Part shown: positions 15,885 to 25,104 of the stretch, in pieces
Layout: each line of letters begins with the position of its first letter
Numbering within the stretch: the first letter of the stretch is position 1
Assembly: GCA_964293305.1 (NCBI GenBank)
Contig: CAXYYO010000004.1
Span: forward strand, 49,908-113,907
Direction of reading: 5' to 3'
DNA: 64,000 bases
Origin: CALAGJ01 sp964293305
GTDB lineage: Bacteria > Bacteroidota > Bacteroidia > Chitinophagales > Chitinophagaceae
Notes under the pieces: model-generated
What the model was told of the DNA's origin: nothing
Databases searched by the model: none
What the model saw: the letters and a program-made list of their open reading frames with translations, nothing else
Translations under genes and position numbers: made by a program

Positions 15885-18800
15885 TTATTTTATCCTCTTT
15901 TTTTCCAAAGTGTTGTTGCCATAAAAAGTTGGGAAATACATCAAAGATGCCACAGCAGGATTTATAGTATAACTACCGGTATATCTGCATTCTAACTCTA
16001 TGCTGTATGTATATTTTCCTGTATTTAGTTTATCTGTAAAAAACACCATACGGTCTTTTAAATATTCTGTGTGCAATCCATAAGTTTTACTTTTTGTAGC
16101 ATAAACACAACCTGCTGGTATGGGCACTTCTACCATAACATATTCTGCATCTTTTTTTGCCTCTAGAGAAAGGATGAGTTCTACTTTTTCACCTGCTAAG
16201 AGGGTGTCCAATTTTTGTCCTTCCTTAAGAAATGATGTTGTTAATTCAAAGTAATCATCATGCATCTTTGGAACTGGATTCCATTTTTCTTCATACAGTG
16301 TTAGATAAGCACTGCCACCACCAGATTTTTTAATCTGTATTTGATTCAGCGCCTTTGGCGATAAATTAATTGTTGCGGGAAATGTTTGTATGGAAAATGT
16401 TGTGTCCCCCGATATTGATATCACAGGACTTTTTAAAATTGATTGCTGTTCTTTAAGAAAATCCGGAAGAATTGTATGAAGTATTGTTGCCGTTTCCACA
16501 GTGTTTGCCCATCCTGCTGCCTGTCGAATACCCAATAAATATTGCCGTATGGCTGCACATGTATTTTCGTAGCCTAATATATCATGCAATACTGTATATG
16601 CTAGTAAACTGGTGGCCACCTCATTATTATGCCATTGATAGGTTTTGTCGCCCCAATATTTGCCTCCAGTCATCGTGAAATGTGCCTTGCTAATCACGGA
16701 ATCTAAATGTGCTTTCACATCCTGCTTTAGCATTACTTTTAAAGAAATATATTGCCATTGTTGGTAAATATTTAGCGAATCAAAAGTCAACTTATTTAGC
16801 CAAGAAGTATAGTCCATTAAATGATTTGCTTTTGCCAATGTGAGTAGGTTCTGCAGCAAAATTTCTTTATTGTTATGTGGTAGATTATTCTGTAAGTACA
16901 ACAACCCATTTCTTAATGCATTTTCTATTTGTGCGTCTTCACGATGGGGCTCTAAATTTTGTAATACATAATTTGTAATTATTGTATTGCCATTTGTGCC
17001 GGGCCACCAGCCCCAGCTTCCATCAAAGTTTTGAGATTGAAGCAATTTATTTTTTAGCAAAGCAATTGTTTTAGTTTCTTTAAAAGGAATGGACAAGTAC
17101 TTGTAAATGTCCTGCTCCATATACATTCCGGAAAGTTTAGAAGTAGTTTGTTCAATACAAAACCAGGGATATTTTTTTAAACTTTCTAATGCTTTTAGCA
17201 TGAAGTCTACAGTTTTCGTTTCAACATAAAAGGTTACTTTTTCAGCTTGTCCAGATACTGTTACATTAATAGTAGTGTCTTTGCTTGCAATAGCAAAAAA
17301 ACCGTTTGTTTCCATTATCCCTTTTTTAAAAACTGGAATTTCTCTTTCTTCTTCATCCTTAAAACCTGTAGTGGTGTGCAATCCAAAGGATGCAGACAGC
17401 TTGTTTCCTACAGCATGTGCCGCAAGTGATTTCAATGCTGAAGATTTTGATTTTAGAATTAAGCTATCTTTTACAGATTCAATTGAATTTATAGTGTAGT
17501 TTATTTCCAATTGATAGTCATCATCTGTATAGTTGATAGTCTTTCCTATTAAATATGAACTGTCATCTTCTATTAAAAATGAGGGTACACTTAGCTGAGC
17601 CATAACAGGTTTAAAAGCATTTGTAAAAAAGGTTCCCTTTCCCATGTGGCGTTTTCCATCCATAGCTAATACATTGAGTTGCCATCCTGTAATATTATCA
17701 GGGTATGTAATAGCAAATCCTGCATGACCATTTTCATCAGTGGTAAGTGATGGCTGCCATACAGCATAGTCTTTAAATTGACTTCTTTTTCCTTTGGCCA
17801 TTGTACTTATTACAATTGCACCATTCATTGCCCTTGGGCCAAACAATGAAATTGCCTTTTCTGCATTCATAATTTCCGTATTTGTAATTTGGTCCTGCTT
17901 TATAAATTTTGGTAATTCGTCATATAAAATCCCATCAACTACATATAAAGGATTGTTATTTCCTTCTAGAGATTTTATACCCCGAAGTACTAAATGTTTT
18001 TCATCATCATTGCTTACTGCTAAACCCGCTACCTTCCCAGTAAGCGTATTTGATAAATTTGCAAAACCAGACAACTCTTTACTTGATACTCTTGTAGTAG
18101 AATAACCATAAAATTTTGCTGTTCTTTGGAAACCCAATGCAGTAGTAACAACCACTTCCTCAAGTTGAATCCTTCCTTTTTCAAGATCTATATTCAACGT
18201 ATTTAATTTTCCTGCCACCACTTCTATAGTCGTTTCTTTTTGTTGATATCCAATTGCTGAGGCTACTATGGTATAAACTCCCGGTTTCAAGTTGTCTATA
18301 ATAAAAAAGCCTTTATCATTGGTGTATACGCCTATGTTATAATCTTTTATCATAATAGTAGCATACAAAATCGGCAATCCTCCAGTATGATCTTTTAAAA
18401 AGCCTTGTACGCTTTCTGAGCCCCATCTAATTGAATCTATTTTGTTCCCCTTTTTTGGCGCAGAAGTTGTTTTATTATCCTCAGGTAGTTCAATAACTAT
18501 TGATTGTATTTTTTTGAGATATGCTTTGTATTCAGTTTCTATCTTAGTGATGATGTTGTTCTCAGTTGAATACCTTTGGTGATCGATTTGGATATACAAT
18601 TTTTTGCCTGCGGCAATGAGTATGTTTTCTTCAGAAATATTTCCATGATAAGTGATGCAAATAAGTTGATAAGCACCTGGTTCTAACTCAGTAAAACTAA
18701 CTTCATTGCCAAATTTAACATAGTATGAAAGCGTATCCAGAAATGATTTAATCAACACAATATATTTCCAACTGCTATCAGATATATTTCTTATTTCTAA

Positions 18801-21674
18801 CTTGCCGGTAGTAGTTGTAGATGCCTCGGAAAAGAATTTATCAAATGAGTTGTCATGTAATAAAGTAAAGGATGGGGGAATGGGTATATACTCAATCTTC
18901 GGTGGATTGGAAATGGTATCTCCCAATTGCCAGTATGGTTTTTTTATAATTGGTAACAACACGATTGGAGCATCTCCAAAAATATTTTTTTTCTCTAACC
19001 GCAATATTTTTTCACTCAAATTATATTCATAACCTGCTTCCATTCTAAAATGAATATCGAATCGATTGGGAGCAAAAAAATGTAAGCTATCATAGGCACT
19101 AAAGGGGCCAGAGATATGTTTCCTATTACCACTAAGAAATACCACTTTTTCATTTTGCCACACATACGATGTATTTGTTTTGGTGCTATTATCAAGTTGC
19201 CATAAGGAATGCTCCAGCATACTTCTTTCATAGGGTTCTAAATAATTATTACGAGTATATTTTTTTGCCTTTGCAGGCAATTTGTCCATATCAATTACCA
19301 ATTGATGTTTGTAAAATGGTTGTGTGTAAATGCTATCAATTTCAATGTATTGATTAAATGTACGCATGCCAAGTTTTATATAGCCCGGTTCTACTTCAAA
19401 GGCAAAAGGCATTCTGTCAGTAACTCCATTATAAAATACCGCTTGATTATTGATATATAATAAATAAATTTCTTGTGGTAAACCTTCTTTTACGAGATGC
19501 ACAGAAATCTGTGTTTTAAGATCACTTAATGGAAATGCAAAATCAGAAACACTATCCGCAAGAAAAAGCATTTTATAACATTGCATGGTATCTAAATTCA
19601 AATTATTAAGCCATGCTAAATGCTTAGCAATCGGATATTGCTTTGATAGACCAATTACACTTGATTCGTAATCGTCCGTAAGAATAAAATGTCTATTATG
19701 ATATCTGGCCAAGTACGGCGGATCCTTTAGCTGTACTACATTCCCAAATTGTTTATTGTAACTTACGGCAGATAGATTTACTCCTTTTACAGGTCTATTT
19801 TTATAGTCCTTTATTGCTATTTGTACTGAGTCATGCTGGCCTGGAAAAACTTGCTCCGCTGCTTTGATATTTACTTTTAGCATTTTATACAATACTGCAA
19901 TATTTTCCTCCCCCTTTTCTTCCTCTCCATGCCATATATACTGCCAACGAACCCTGTAGATTTTTTTTACAGCATGGCTTTTTTGTTGCCATTCAATATT
20001 TTCATTTTTACTACTTCCATAAGCAATTACCGTATTGCCATCTAACACAGAGTAGTGTACCATTAGTTGATATGGGTTATGTAAAGAAAATCCAATGGTG
20101 TCATCCTGTACAATTCTTGAAAAATACAAACGGTATTGATCATTAAAGAAAATATTAGAGGAGTCAGTTTTTTTCCCATCTTCCATACAATACAGCATAT
20201 AGCCCGTTGCAAATGGATCTACTTTTAATCTTAGTGGATATGAAACCTGTATTTTTTCATTATCTTCTTTATGAACTATCATCAATCCTTTTGTTGGCAC
20301 AGGCTTGCCATCTACCAAATAATCTGCATATATACTATCAGCTTTCGTATATGCATTTAACCACTTGTGTTTTCCGGTCCACTTTATTTCTAAGTACTTT
20401 TCCTGAATTTCATTGTTGCCATTTTTAAAGGTTACAAGTACAGATATGTCTCCTTCAAACTTTGGCAAAATATCAGTAGGTATGGTGAATATATTTTCTC
20501 CGGAAGATGCAAAATTTTGTTTTTCAACAAAAAGGGTGTTGGCTATATAAATGCTATCAGTGTACCATTTTTTTATACTATTAGCAGTGAGTACTACTTC
20601 TATGTTGCCATCTAATACTGACAAGCCATTTGCGTTTTTTGCAGATGCAAAAATCTTTATACTATCATGTAAATGATAAAAAGCATTATTAGTGTAGGCA
20701 TTATAGGAAGCAATTTCATCCAAGAGATAATCTTCCGTTGTAAATCTCCCTGAAAAAACGGTTTTATTTTTTCTTTTAAATCGTAGGGAATATTGTATGT
20801 CATTTTCTAAAGTATCGCTAAGGGGAAAGCTATACTGATACGAACCTGCAACATCTGGCAATACTTCTGTCAGTTTCTGTCTTTTTAGGCCCTCGTAATT
20901 GTAATATTCAAGAAATAAGTCCAGTGATTTTTTGTAGGGCTTTGCGTTTTGGGCTACTATAAATGCTTTGAGTTTAACGGTATCAGTAAGTTTATATTTT
21001 GGTTGATTGAAAATGAGGTATCCATTTGTGGGTATTCGATTTTTTGATTTAAAAATTTTTGTTACTGTTGAAGGTATGCTTATAATGGTCTTAACCAGTT
21101 TAGTGTTTTTAAAATTAACTAGCCTTTGACTCAGTATGGATTTGTTCATTTCTTCCAGTCCCCAAAGTGAAAAAAAACAAGTGTCATCAGCAGTATATAC
21201 TCGGATCAGCACATCCTCTGGTTTTTTTTGTGGAATAGTGAAAGTATTTGCTGCTTTATTAAAATGTGCTTTTCGTTTATCTGCAAAAACTTTAGCATTG
21301 GAAATGCATTCTCCGGCAGAATCAAGTATTACAATTTGGGTTCTATGATTGTTATTGATGGTATAAAACAAATATTTTGGTTGCATGATTAATTCAGCTG
21401 AAAGCATATTGCCTTCTGCACTAATCATTACATAGTATCCAGACTCAGGCACATAATCACGAATTGAATCATGCGGCAGTTTTTGAAATGGTTGCTGTTG
21501 GATAAATACATCTATCGGAATGCTATCTGCTTCAAAATATTGTAATGCCTGCTTTGCACTAATATGATATACCAATGCATCTGAACTATGATATGAATCA
21601 TTGCGGTTATACATATTTTGGGATATACCCTGTTCTGAAATCAATAGGAGAATTGGAAAAAATATTTGCCTCAT
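15885..21674 (-). CDS. Alpha-2-macroglobulin-like protein with inserted SusC-type regulatory and TonB-plug domains
   Basis: This is a 1929-residue exported protein. A Sec signal peptide (about 1-18, no lipobox) is followed by macroglobulin beta-sandwich domains, with an MG2-like segment near 218 (NGYLIFNQPKYKLTDTVKLK). A carboxypeptidase-regulatory-like domain spans about 1086-1165 (YTNDKGFFIIDNLKPGVYTI). A TonB-receptor plug follows at about 1172-1291, starting EEVVVTTALGFQRTAK and containing LTGKVAGLAV, LRGIKSLEGNNNP and NGAIVIST. The core A2M domain starts near 1303 (AVWQPSLTTDENGHAGF). The thioester motif is CIEQ with Cys1506 (YPWFCIEQTTS), then an alpha-toroid and a C-terminal receptor-binding-like domain. 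Bacterial macroglobulins trap attacking proteases covalently, usually partnered with PBP1c; no PBP1c is nearby. The plug has no barrel of its own, so its role is unknown. Domain borders are estimates. Confidence 0.88.
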   Translation of the reverse strand: MRQIFFPILLLISEQGISQNMYNRNDSYHSSDALVYHISAKQALQYFEADSIPIDVFIQQQPFQKLPHDSIRDYVPESGYYVMISAEGNMLSAELIMQPKYLFYTINNNHRTQIVILDSAGECISNAKVFADKRKAHFNKAANTFTIPQKKPEDVLIRVYTADDTCFFSLWGLEEMNKSILSQRLVNFKNTKLVKTIISIPSTVTKIFKSKNRIPTNGYLIFNQPKYKLTDTVKLKAFIVAQNAKPYKKSLDLFLEYYNYEGLKRQKLTEVLPDVAGSYQYSFPLSDTLENDIQYSLRFKRKNKTVFSGRFTTEDYLLDEIASYNAYTNNAFYHLHDSIKIFASAKNANGLSVLDGNIEVVLTANSIKKWYTDSIYIANTLFVEKQNFASSGENIFTIPTDILPKFEGDISVLVTFKNGNNEIQEKYLEIKWTGKHKWLNAYTKADSIYADYLVDGKPVPTKGLMIVHKEDNEKIQVSYPLRLKVDPFATGYMLYCMEDGKKTDSSNIFFNDQYRLYFSRIVQDDTIGFSLHNPYQLMVHYSVLDGNTVIAYGSSKNENIEWQQKSHAVKKIYRVRWQYIWHGEEEKGEENIAVLYKMLKVNIKAAEQVFPGQHDSVQIAIKDYKNRPVKGVNLSAVSYNKQFGNVVQLKDPPYLARYHNRHFILTDDYESSVIGLSKQYPIAKHLAWLNNLNLDTMQCYKMLFLADSVSDFAFPLSDLKTQISVHLVKEGLPQEIYLLYINNQAVFYNGVTDRMPFAFEVEPGYIKLGMRTFNQYIEIDSIYTQPFYKHQLVIDMDKLPAKAKKYTRNNYLEPYERSMLEHSLWQLDNSTKTNTSYVWQNEKVVFLSGNRKHISGPFSAYDSLHFFAPNRFDIHFRMEAGYEYNLSEKILRLEKKNIFGDAPIVLLPIIKKPYWQLGDTISNPPKIEYIPIPPSFTLLHDNSFDKFFSEASTTTTGKLEIRNISDSSWKYIVLIKSFLDTLSYYVKFGNEVSFTELEPGAYQLICITYHGNISEENILIAAGKKLYIQIDHQRYSTENNIITKIETEYKAYLKKIQSIVIELPEDNKTTSAPKKGNKIDSIRWGSESVQGFLKDHTGGLPILYATIMIKDYNIGVYTNDKGFFIIDNLKPGVYTIVASAIGYQQKETTIEVVAGKLNTLNIDLEKGRIQLEEVVVTTALGFQRTAKFYGYSTTRVSSKELSGFANLSNTLTGKVAGLAVSNDDEKHLVLRGIKSLEGNNNPLYVVDGILYDELPKFIKQDQITNTEIMNAEKAISLFGPRAMNGAIVISTMAKGKRSQFKDYAVWQPSLTTDENGHAGFAITYPDNITGWQLNVLAMDGKRHMGKGTFFTNAFKPVMAQLSVPSFLIEDDSSYLIGKTINYTDDDYQLEINYTINSIESVKDSLILKSKSSALKSLAAHAVGNKLSASFGLHTTTGFKDEEEREIPVFKKGIMETNGFFAIASKDTTINVTVSGQAEKVTFYVETKTVDFMLKALESLKKYPWFCIEQTTSKLSGMYMEQDIYKYLSIPFKETKTIALLKNKLLQSQNFDGSWGWWPGTNGNTIITNYVLQNLEPHREDAQIENALRNGLLYLQNNLPHNNKEILLQNLLTLAKANHLMDYTSWLNKLTFDSLNIYQQWQYISLKVMLKQDVKAHLDSVISKAHFTMTGGKYWGDKTYQWHNNEVATSLLAYTVLHDILGYENTCAAIRQYLLGIRQAAGWANTVETATILHTILPDFLKEQQSILKSPVISISGDTTFSIQTFPATINLSPKALNQIQIKKSGGGSAYLTLYEEKWNPVPKMHDDYFELTTSFLKEGQKLDTLLAGEKVELILSLEAKKDAEYVMVEVPIPAGCVYATKSKTYGLHTEYLKDRMVFFTDKLNTGKYTYSIELECRYTGSYTINPAVASLMYFPTFYGNNTLEKKRIK

Positions 21675-21820
21675 AGTCTATTTTTCGGAAAGGATGCAAT
21701 TGTTAAATTTTTTACATAAAAATATTTTAGTTTTCTTATTTTGAGCTATTGCTCATTGAAACTAAATAACACCAAATGGATATTTTTAATTTAGTTTGTA
21801 TCTACTGATTTAAAGAATAC

Positions 21821-22465
21821 ATGACTAATTTCATTCCTATTTTTCCGTTAGAGATTGTTGTTTATCCCGGCGAAAAACTTAATCTGCATATATTTGAAGA
21901 GCGTTATAAACAACTGATTGGAGAATGTATAGCTGAGCAAAAACCTTTTGGAATAACTGCTGTAATTGATAAAAAAATATCCGAAACTGGCACTGTTGTC
22001 CACATCGAAAAACTGGTAAAGCAATACGATGATGGTAGGATGGATATCAGTACAAGAGGAGGGAGTCTCTTTCGCATTTTAGAATTTATTCCAACCATTC
22101 CTGATAAATTATTTGGCGGAGCCATTGCTACTTTCCTAGAAAATATGGAAAGCCCCATCCCTTCTATCATTAAAAATCTCTTGCCGCCACTAAAGGAGTT
22201 GCACCAGCTTTTAGAAGTTGAAAAAAAATTTGTGGACGAAGATAATCTCACCAGTTATCAAATTGCGCATCATGCTGGGTTAGATATTAAGCAGGAATAT
22301 GAATTGCTCACCCTGCTGCGGGAGGATCAGCGTTTAGAGTATATTAAAAGACATCTTGCACAGGTAGTTCCAATTCTTTCTACAATGGAAGATCTCAAAA
22401 AGCGAATTCAACTCAATGGCCATTTCAAAGAGCTAAAAGGATTTGATTTTCAAGGTATGGCGTAA
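21821..22465 (+). CDS. Lon N-terminal (substrate-binding) domain protein
   Basis: This 214-residue stand-alone protein matches the LON substrate-binding (PUA-like) domain, with no AAA+ or protease part. Key segments are IPIFPLEIVVYPGEKLNLHI, FEERYKQLIGECI, KPFGITAVID and a helical C-terminal half (LTLLREDQRLEYIKRHLA). It is cytoplasmic and lacks a signal peptide. Bacteroidota commonly carry such proteins; their function is not established, though a link to protein quality control is assumed from the domain. It stands alone, 146 nt from the divergent macroglobulin gene, followed by a hairpin and the foldase gene. Confidence 0.88.
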   Translation: MTNFIPIFPLEIVVYPGEKLNLHIFEERYKQLIGECIAEQKPFGITAVIDKKISETGTVVHIEKLVKQYDDGRMDISTRGGSLFRILEFIPTIPDKLFGGAIATFLENMESPIPSIIKNLLPPLKELHQLLEVEKKFVDEDNLTSYQIAHHAGLDIKQEYELLTLLREDQRLEYIKRHLAQVVPILSTMEDLKKRIQLNGHFKELKGFDFQGMA

Positions 22466-22502
22466 TATTTTTTAATTCTTGGAGATGTATTGTTAGTATG
22501 AA

Positions 22503-22534
22503 AAAAGCAGCAGATCACCACAAAACCTGCTTTT
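22503..22534 (+). terminator. Possible terminator after the Lon-domain gene
   Basis: AAAAGCAG pairs perfectly with CTGCTTTT across a 16-nt loop. The downstream T-run is only that of the stem itself, so this is a moderate candidate. Confidence 0.45.
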
Positions 22535-22602
22535 GATTAGTATTGATTTTTGTTTATCATCAAATAATTTTACAAACAGGATTGCCCAATATAAAAGCCC
22601 AA

Positions 22603-22633
22603 TTTGTTCAAAAGTCCTATTCTGTTATATTTG
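22603..22633 (+). promoter_or_regulatory. Consensus Bacteroidota promoter for the PpiD-like gene
   Basis: TTTG at 22603-22606, a 19-nt spacer and TATATTTG at 22626-22633 match the TTTG-N19-TAnnTTTG consensus exactly. Transcription should start near 22638, giving a leader of about 17 nt before the ATG at 22655. Confidence 0.82.
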
Positions 22634-22654
22634 CCACCCTTTTAAATAAAACTT

Positions 22655-24772
22655 ATGTCAGTAATACAACGTATCAGAGATAAATCGGCTTGGATTGTTT
22701 CTGGTGCCATTGGTGTTTCTTTATTAGCCTTTATACTACAAGATGCTGTAAGTGGCCGTGGTAGTAGCCTTTTTTCTTCCAGTTCCACCGTAGGTGAAGT
22801 AAACGGGAAGGATATAGATAGAACCGAATTTGAAGATAAAATTAATTTTTATGAACAAGCCAATGGAGGTCAAACAAAAAGGGATCAATTGGTTGCCGGC
22901 GTATGGGATGTGATGGTTGATGAAATCATCATGACCACAGAATACGACAAACTTGGCATTAGCTGTAATGATGGTGAGCTCAGTGATATCCTTTTTGGGG
23001 ACAACCCGCCACAGTGGATGACACAGAGTTTTACAGATCCAAAAACGGGTCTGTTTGATGCTGCCACTGCAAAAAAGCGTTTTGCAGAGCTTAAAAAAAA
23101 TACTGCTGACCCCCAAACCAAAAATATTGAGGAAGGGTATCTCAAACCCGCAGTAGATCAGCGCTTGAGGGATAAATATACTGCCTTGATTAGTGGGGCT
23201 GTGTATGTGCCAAAATGGTTGGCAGAAAAATCAAATGCTGATAATAATAAGATTGCTAAAGTATCCTATGTTTATTTGCCTTATAGCACCATATCTGATA
23301 GTTCTATCAAGATTTCTGATGCTGAAATTCAGGCATATATGCAGAAGCATCCCGCTGGGTTTAAAAAAGAAGAAGAAACACGTAGTCTTCAATATGTGTC
23401 ATATAGTTTAAGTCCATCTGGCACAGATAGCATGAAAGCTAGAAATGATATGAACTTACTAAAAGATGAATTTGCTGCCACCACAGATGTAAGCAGTTTT
23501 CTTTCTGTAAAGAATAGCGATATGCCTTATTACAATAGTTATGTGTCCCGCAAGGAAATAAAACAGTCTGTAAATGATAGTTTATTTAGCCGTGGTTCGG
23601 GAAGTTTTTATGGTCCTTATGTAGATGGAGGCAATTACGTAGTTGCTAAAATTGTTGGCGTACAAAGCATTCCAGACTCTGTAAAAGTGCGTCATATATT
23701 AGTGAGTACTCACCAGCAGGATCAAGAGCAGGGTGGTCTTTACAGGGTAAGAGATGATAGTGCTGCCTATAAAAGACTAGATACTGCACTTGCAGCATTA
23801 AGAAGTGGAAAAAGCTTTGATAGTGTATGTGTAAACTACTCAGAAGATCCTGGAAGTAATGCAAAAGGTGGGGTGTACGATTATTTTCCAAGTGGCCGTA
23901 TGGATGCAGCATTCAATGACTTTTGTTTTACAGGTGCTGCCGGCCAAACTAAAGTTGTAAAAACAGCTTATGGATACCATTACATTGAAATACTGGGTCA
24001 GAAAGGAACTAGTACGGGATATAATATTGCCTATCTTTCAAAGGCAATTTTAGTAGGTGCCGAAACAGAAGACAAAGCTGCCACAAATAGTGCAAAATTT
24101 GCAGGGGCTAGCAAAGATTTTGCTGGTTTTGAAGCCAATGCAAAAAAAGAGAACATGCTTCCAATCCCAGTGTCTGAATTAAAGAAAAGCGATTTCAGTA
24201 TTCCTGGCACTCAGGATACTCGAAATATTGTAAGATGGGCATTTGAAAATAAAGTAGGCAGTATTTCGGAGCCATTTAATGTGGGAGATAAAATAATTGT
24301 AGCCTGCATTACCGGTATTTCAGATAAAGGTTTGATGAGCGTTACTGCTGCAAGGCCAATGGTAGAATACATTGTATCCAATGAGAAAAAAGCAGCCCAA
24401 ATTATCAGTGCGAAAATGAAGGGTAGTACATTAGAAGAAATTGCTAAAAATGCAGGAGTAACCGTACAAATAGCAGACAGTGTATCTTATAGTGGATATG
24501 TATTTGGCACTGTAGGCAATGAATTAAAAATCATAGGTGCATCTTTCAATAAGAATATTAAAGGTAAAATATCTACTCCGATAGCAGGAAATACAGGTGT
24601 ATTTGTATTGCGTGGGGAGAGCATAGGTGCAAGTGCGGATGCAGCATCTGGCAATGCAGAAATGATGCGTCAGCAGCAGGAAAATATGATGCGCCAGCAA
24701 GCTGGATATCGTAGTTTGGAAGCTTTGAAAAAAGCCGCTGTTGTAGATGATTACCGGCTAAAATTTTATTAA
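22655..24772 (+). CDS. PpiD/SurA-like membrane-anchored peptidyl-prolyl isomerase
   Basis: This 705-residue protein resembles PpiD, a periplasmic foldase held to the inner membrane by one N-terminal helix. The anchor is at about 12-30 (WIVSGAIGVSLLAFILQD). A SurA-N-like region follows (VGEVNGKDIDRTEFEDKI). The parvulin domain runs from about 342 to 450, from VKVRHILVSTHQQ through YSEDPGSNAKGGVYDYFPSG to TAYGYHYIEILG. A second chaperone-like region precedes a Gln/Met-rich tail (MMRQQQENMMRQQ). The expected catalytic-fold residues are present in the single clear parvulin domain. It has its own consensus promoter and terminator and is monocistronic. Confidence 0.93.
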   Translation: MSVIQRIRDKSAWIVSGAIGVSLLAFILQDAVSGRGSSLFSSSSTVGEVNGKDIDRTEFEDKINFYEQANGGQTKRDQLVAGVWDVMVDEIIMTTEYDKLGISCNDGELSDILFGDNPPQWMTQSFTDPKTGLFDAATAKKRFAELKKNTADPQTKNIEEGYLKPAVDQRLRDKYTALISGAVYVPKWLAEKSNADNNKIAKVSYVYLPYSTISDSSIKISDAEIQAYMQKHPAGFKKEEETRSLQYVSYSLSPSGTDSMKARNDMNLLKDEFAATTDVSSFLSVKNSDMPYYNSYVSRKEIKQSVNDSLFSRGSGSFYGPYVDGGNYVVAKIVGVQSIPDSVKVRHILVSTHQQDQEQGGLYRVRDDSAAYKRLDTALAALRSGKSFDSVCVNYSEDPGSNAKGGVYDYFPSGRMDAAFNDFCFTGAAGQTKVVKTAYGYHYIEILGQKGTSTGYNIAYLSKAILVGAETEDKAATNSAKFAGASKDFAGFEANAKKENMLPIPVSELKKSDFSIPGTQDTRNIVRWAFENKVGSISEPFNVGDKIIVACITGISDKGLMSVTAARPMVEYIVSNEKKAAQIISAKMKGSTLEEIAKNAGVTVQIADSVSYSGYVFGTVGNELKIIGASFNKNIKGKISTPIAGNTGVFVLRGESIGASADAASGNAEMMRQQQENMMRQQAGYRSLEALKKAAVVDDYRLKFY

Positions 24773-24788
24773 TTATTAATTTGTTTTA

Positions 24789-24812
24789 AGCCTCCTACCT
24801 GGAGGCTTTTTT
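24789..24812 (+). terminator. Terminator of the PpiD-like gene
   Basis: The 7-bp stem AGCCTCC / GGAGGCT, with loop TACCT, is followed by six T-rich bases. It lies 17 nt after the stop codon. Confidence 0.92.
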
Positions 24813-25051
24813 ATTAAATACAACTGTTGCAGTTGACTTTGTTATGAAAAGTGGAAAGTCAATATAAGTAAGTATTTGAGGCTAATTTTTAGCTGAATAA
24901 ATTGTAAACAATTTAAAATTCCATAATTGTTCCCAAGTGCATAGGTATTCAACTTTTAGGCTTTGTAATACATTTCAACCGCATTATCGTTAGCTGTGTT
25001 TAAAACAATCAAAGTATATTTTATAACTTTGACTTACACGTTTTTATAAAA

Positions 25052-25086
25052 AATTAAGAGCCGCTTTAAAAAAGCGGCTCTTAATT
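25052..25086 (-). terminator. Terminator of the M14 carboxypeptidase gene
   Basis: A 16-bp perfect stem, AATTAAGAGCCGCTTT / AAAGCGGCTCTTAATT, has a three-base loop. It begins 19 nt beyond the stop codon on the minus strand and is followed there by TTTTATAAAAA. Confidence 0.9.
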
Positions 25087-25104
25087 ATAAGAAATATTTT
25101 CATT

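Larger units (their letters stand above)
24773..25104. other. 332-nt convergent intergenic region
   Basis: This region lies between the convergent PpiD-like and M14 peptidase genes. It holds one terminator for each gene. The roughly 240 nt between the two hairpins are AT-rich, and I see no gene, RNA or repeat there. Confidence 0.6.

Noticed and set aside
22736..23116. 126-codon minus-strand frame within the PpiD-like gene
   Set aside because: It lies opposite a well-supported coding region and shows no domain.
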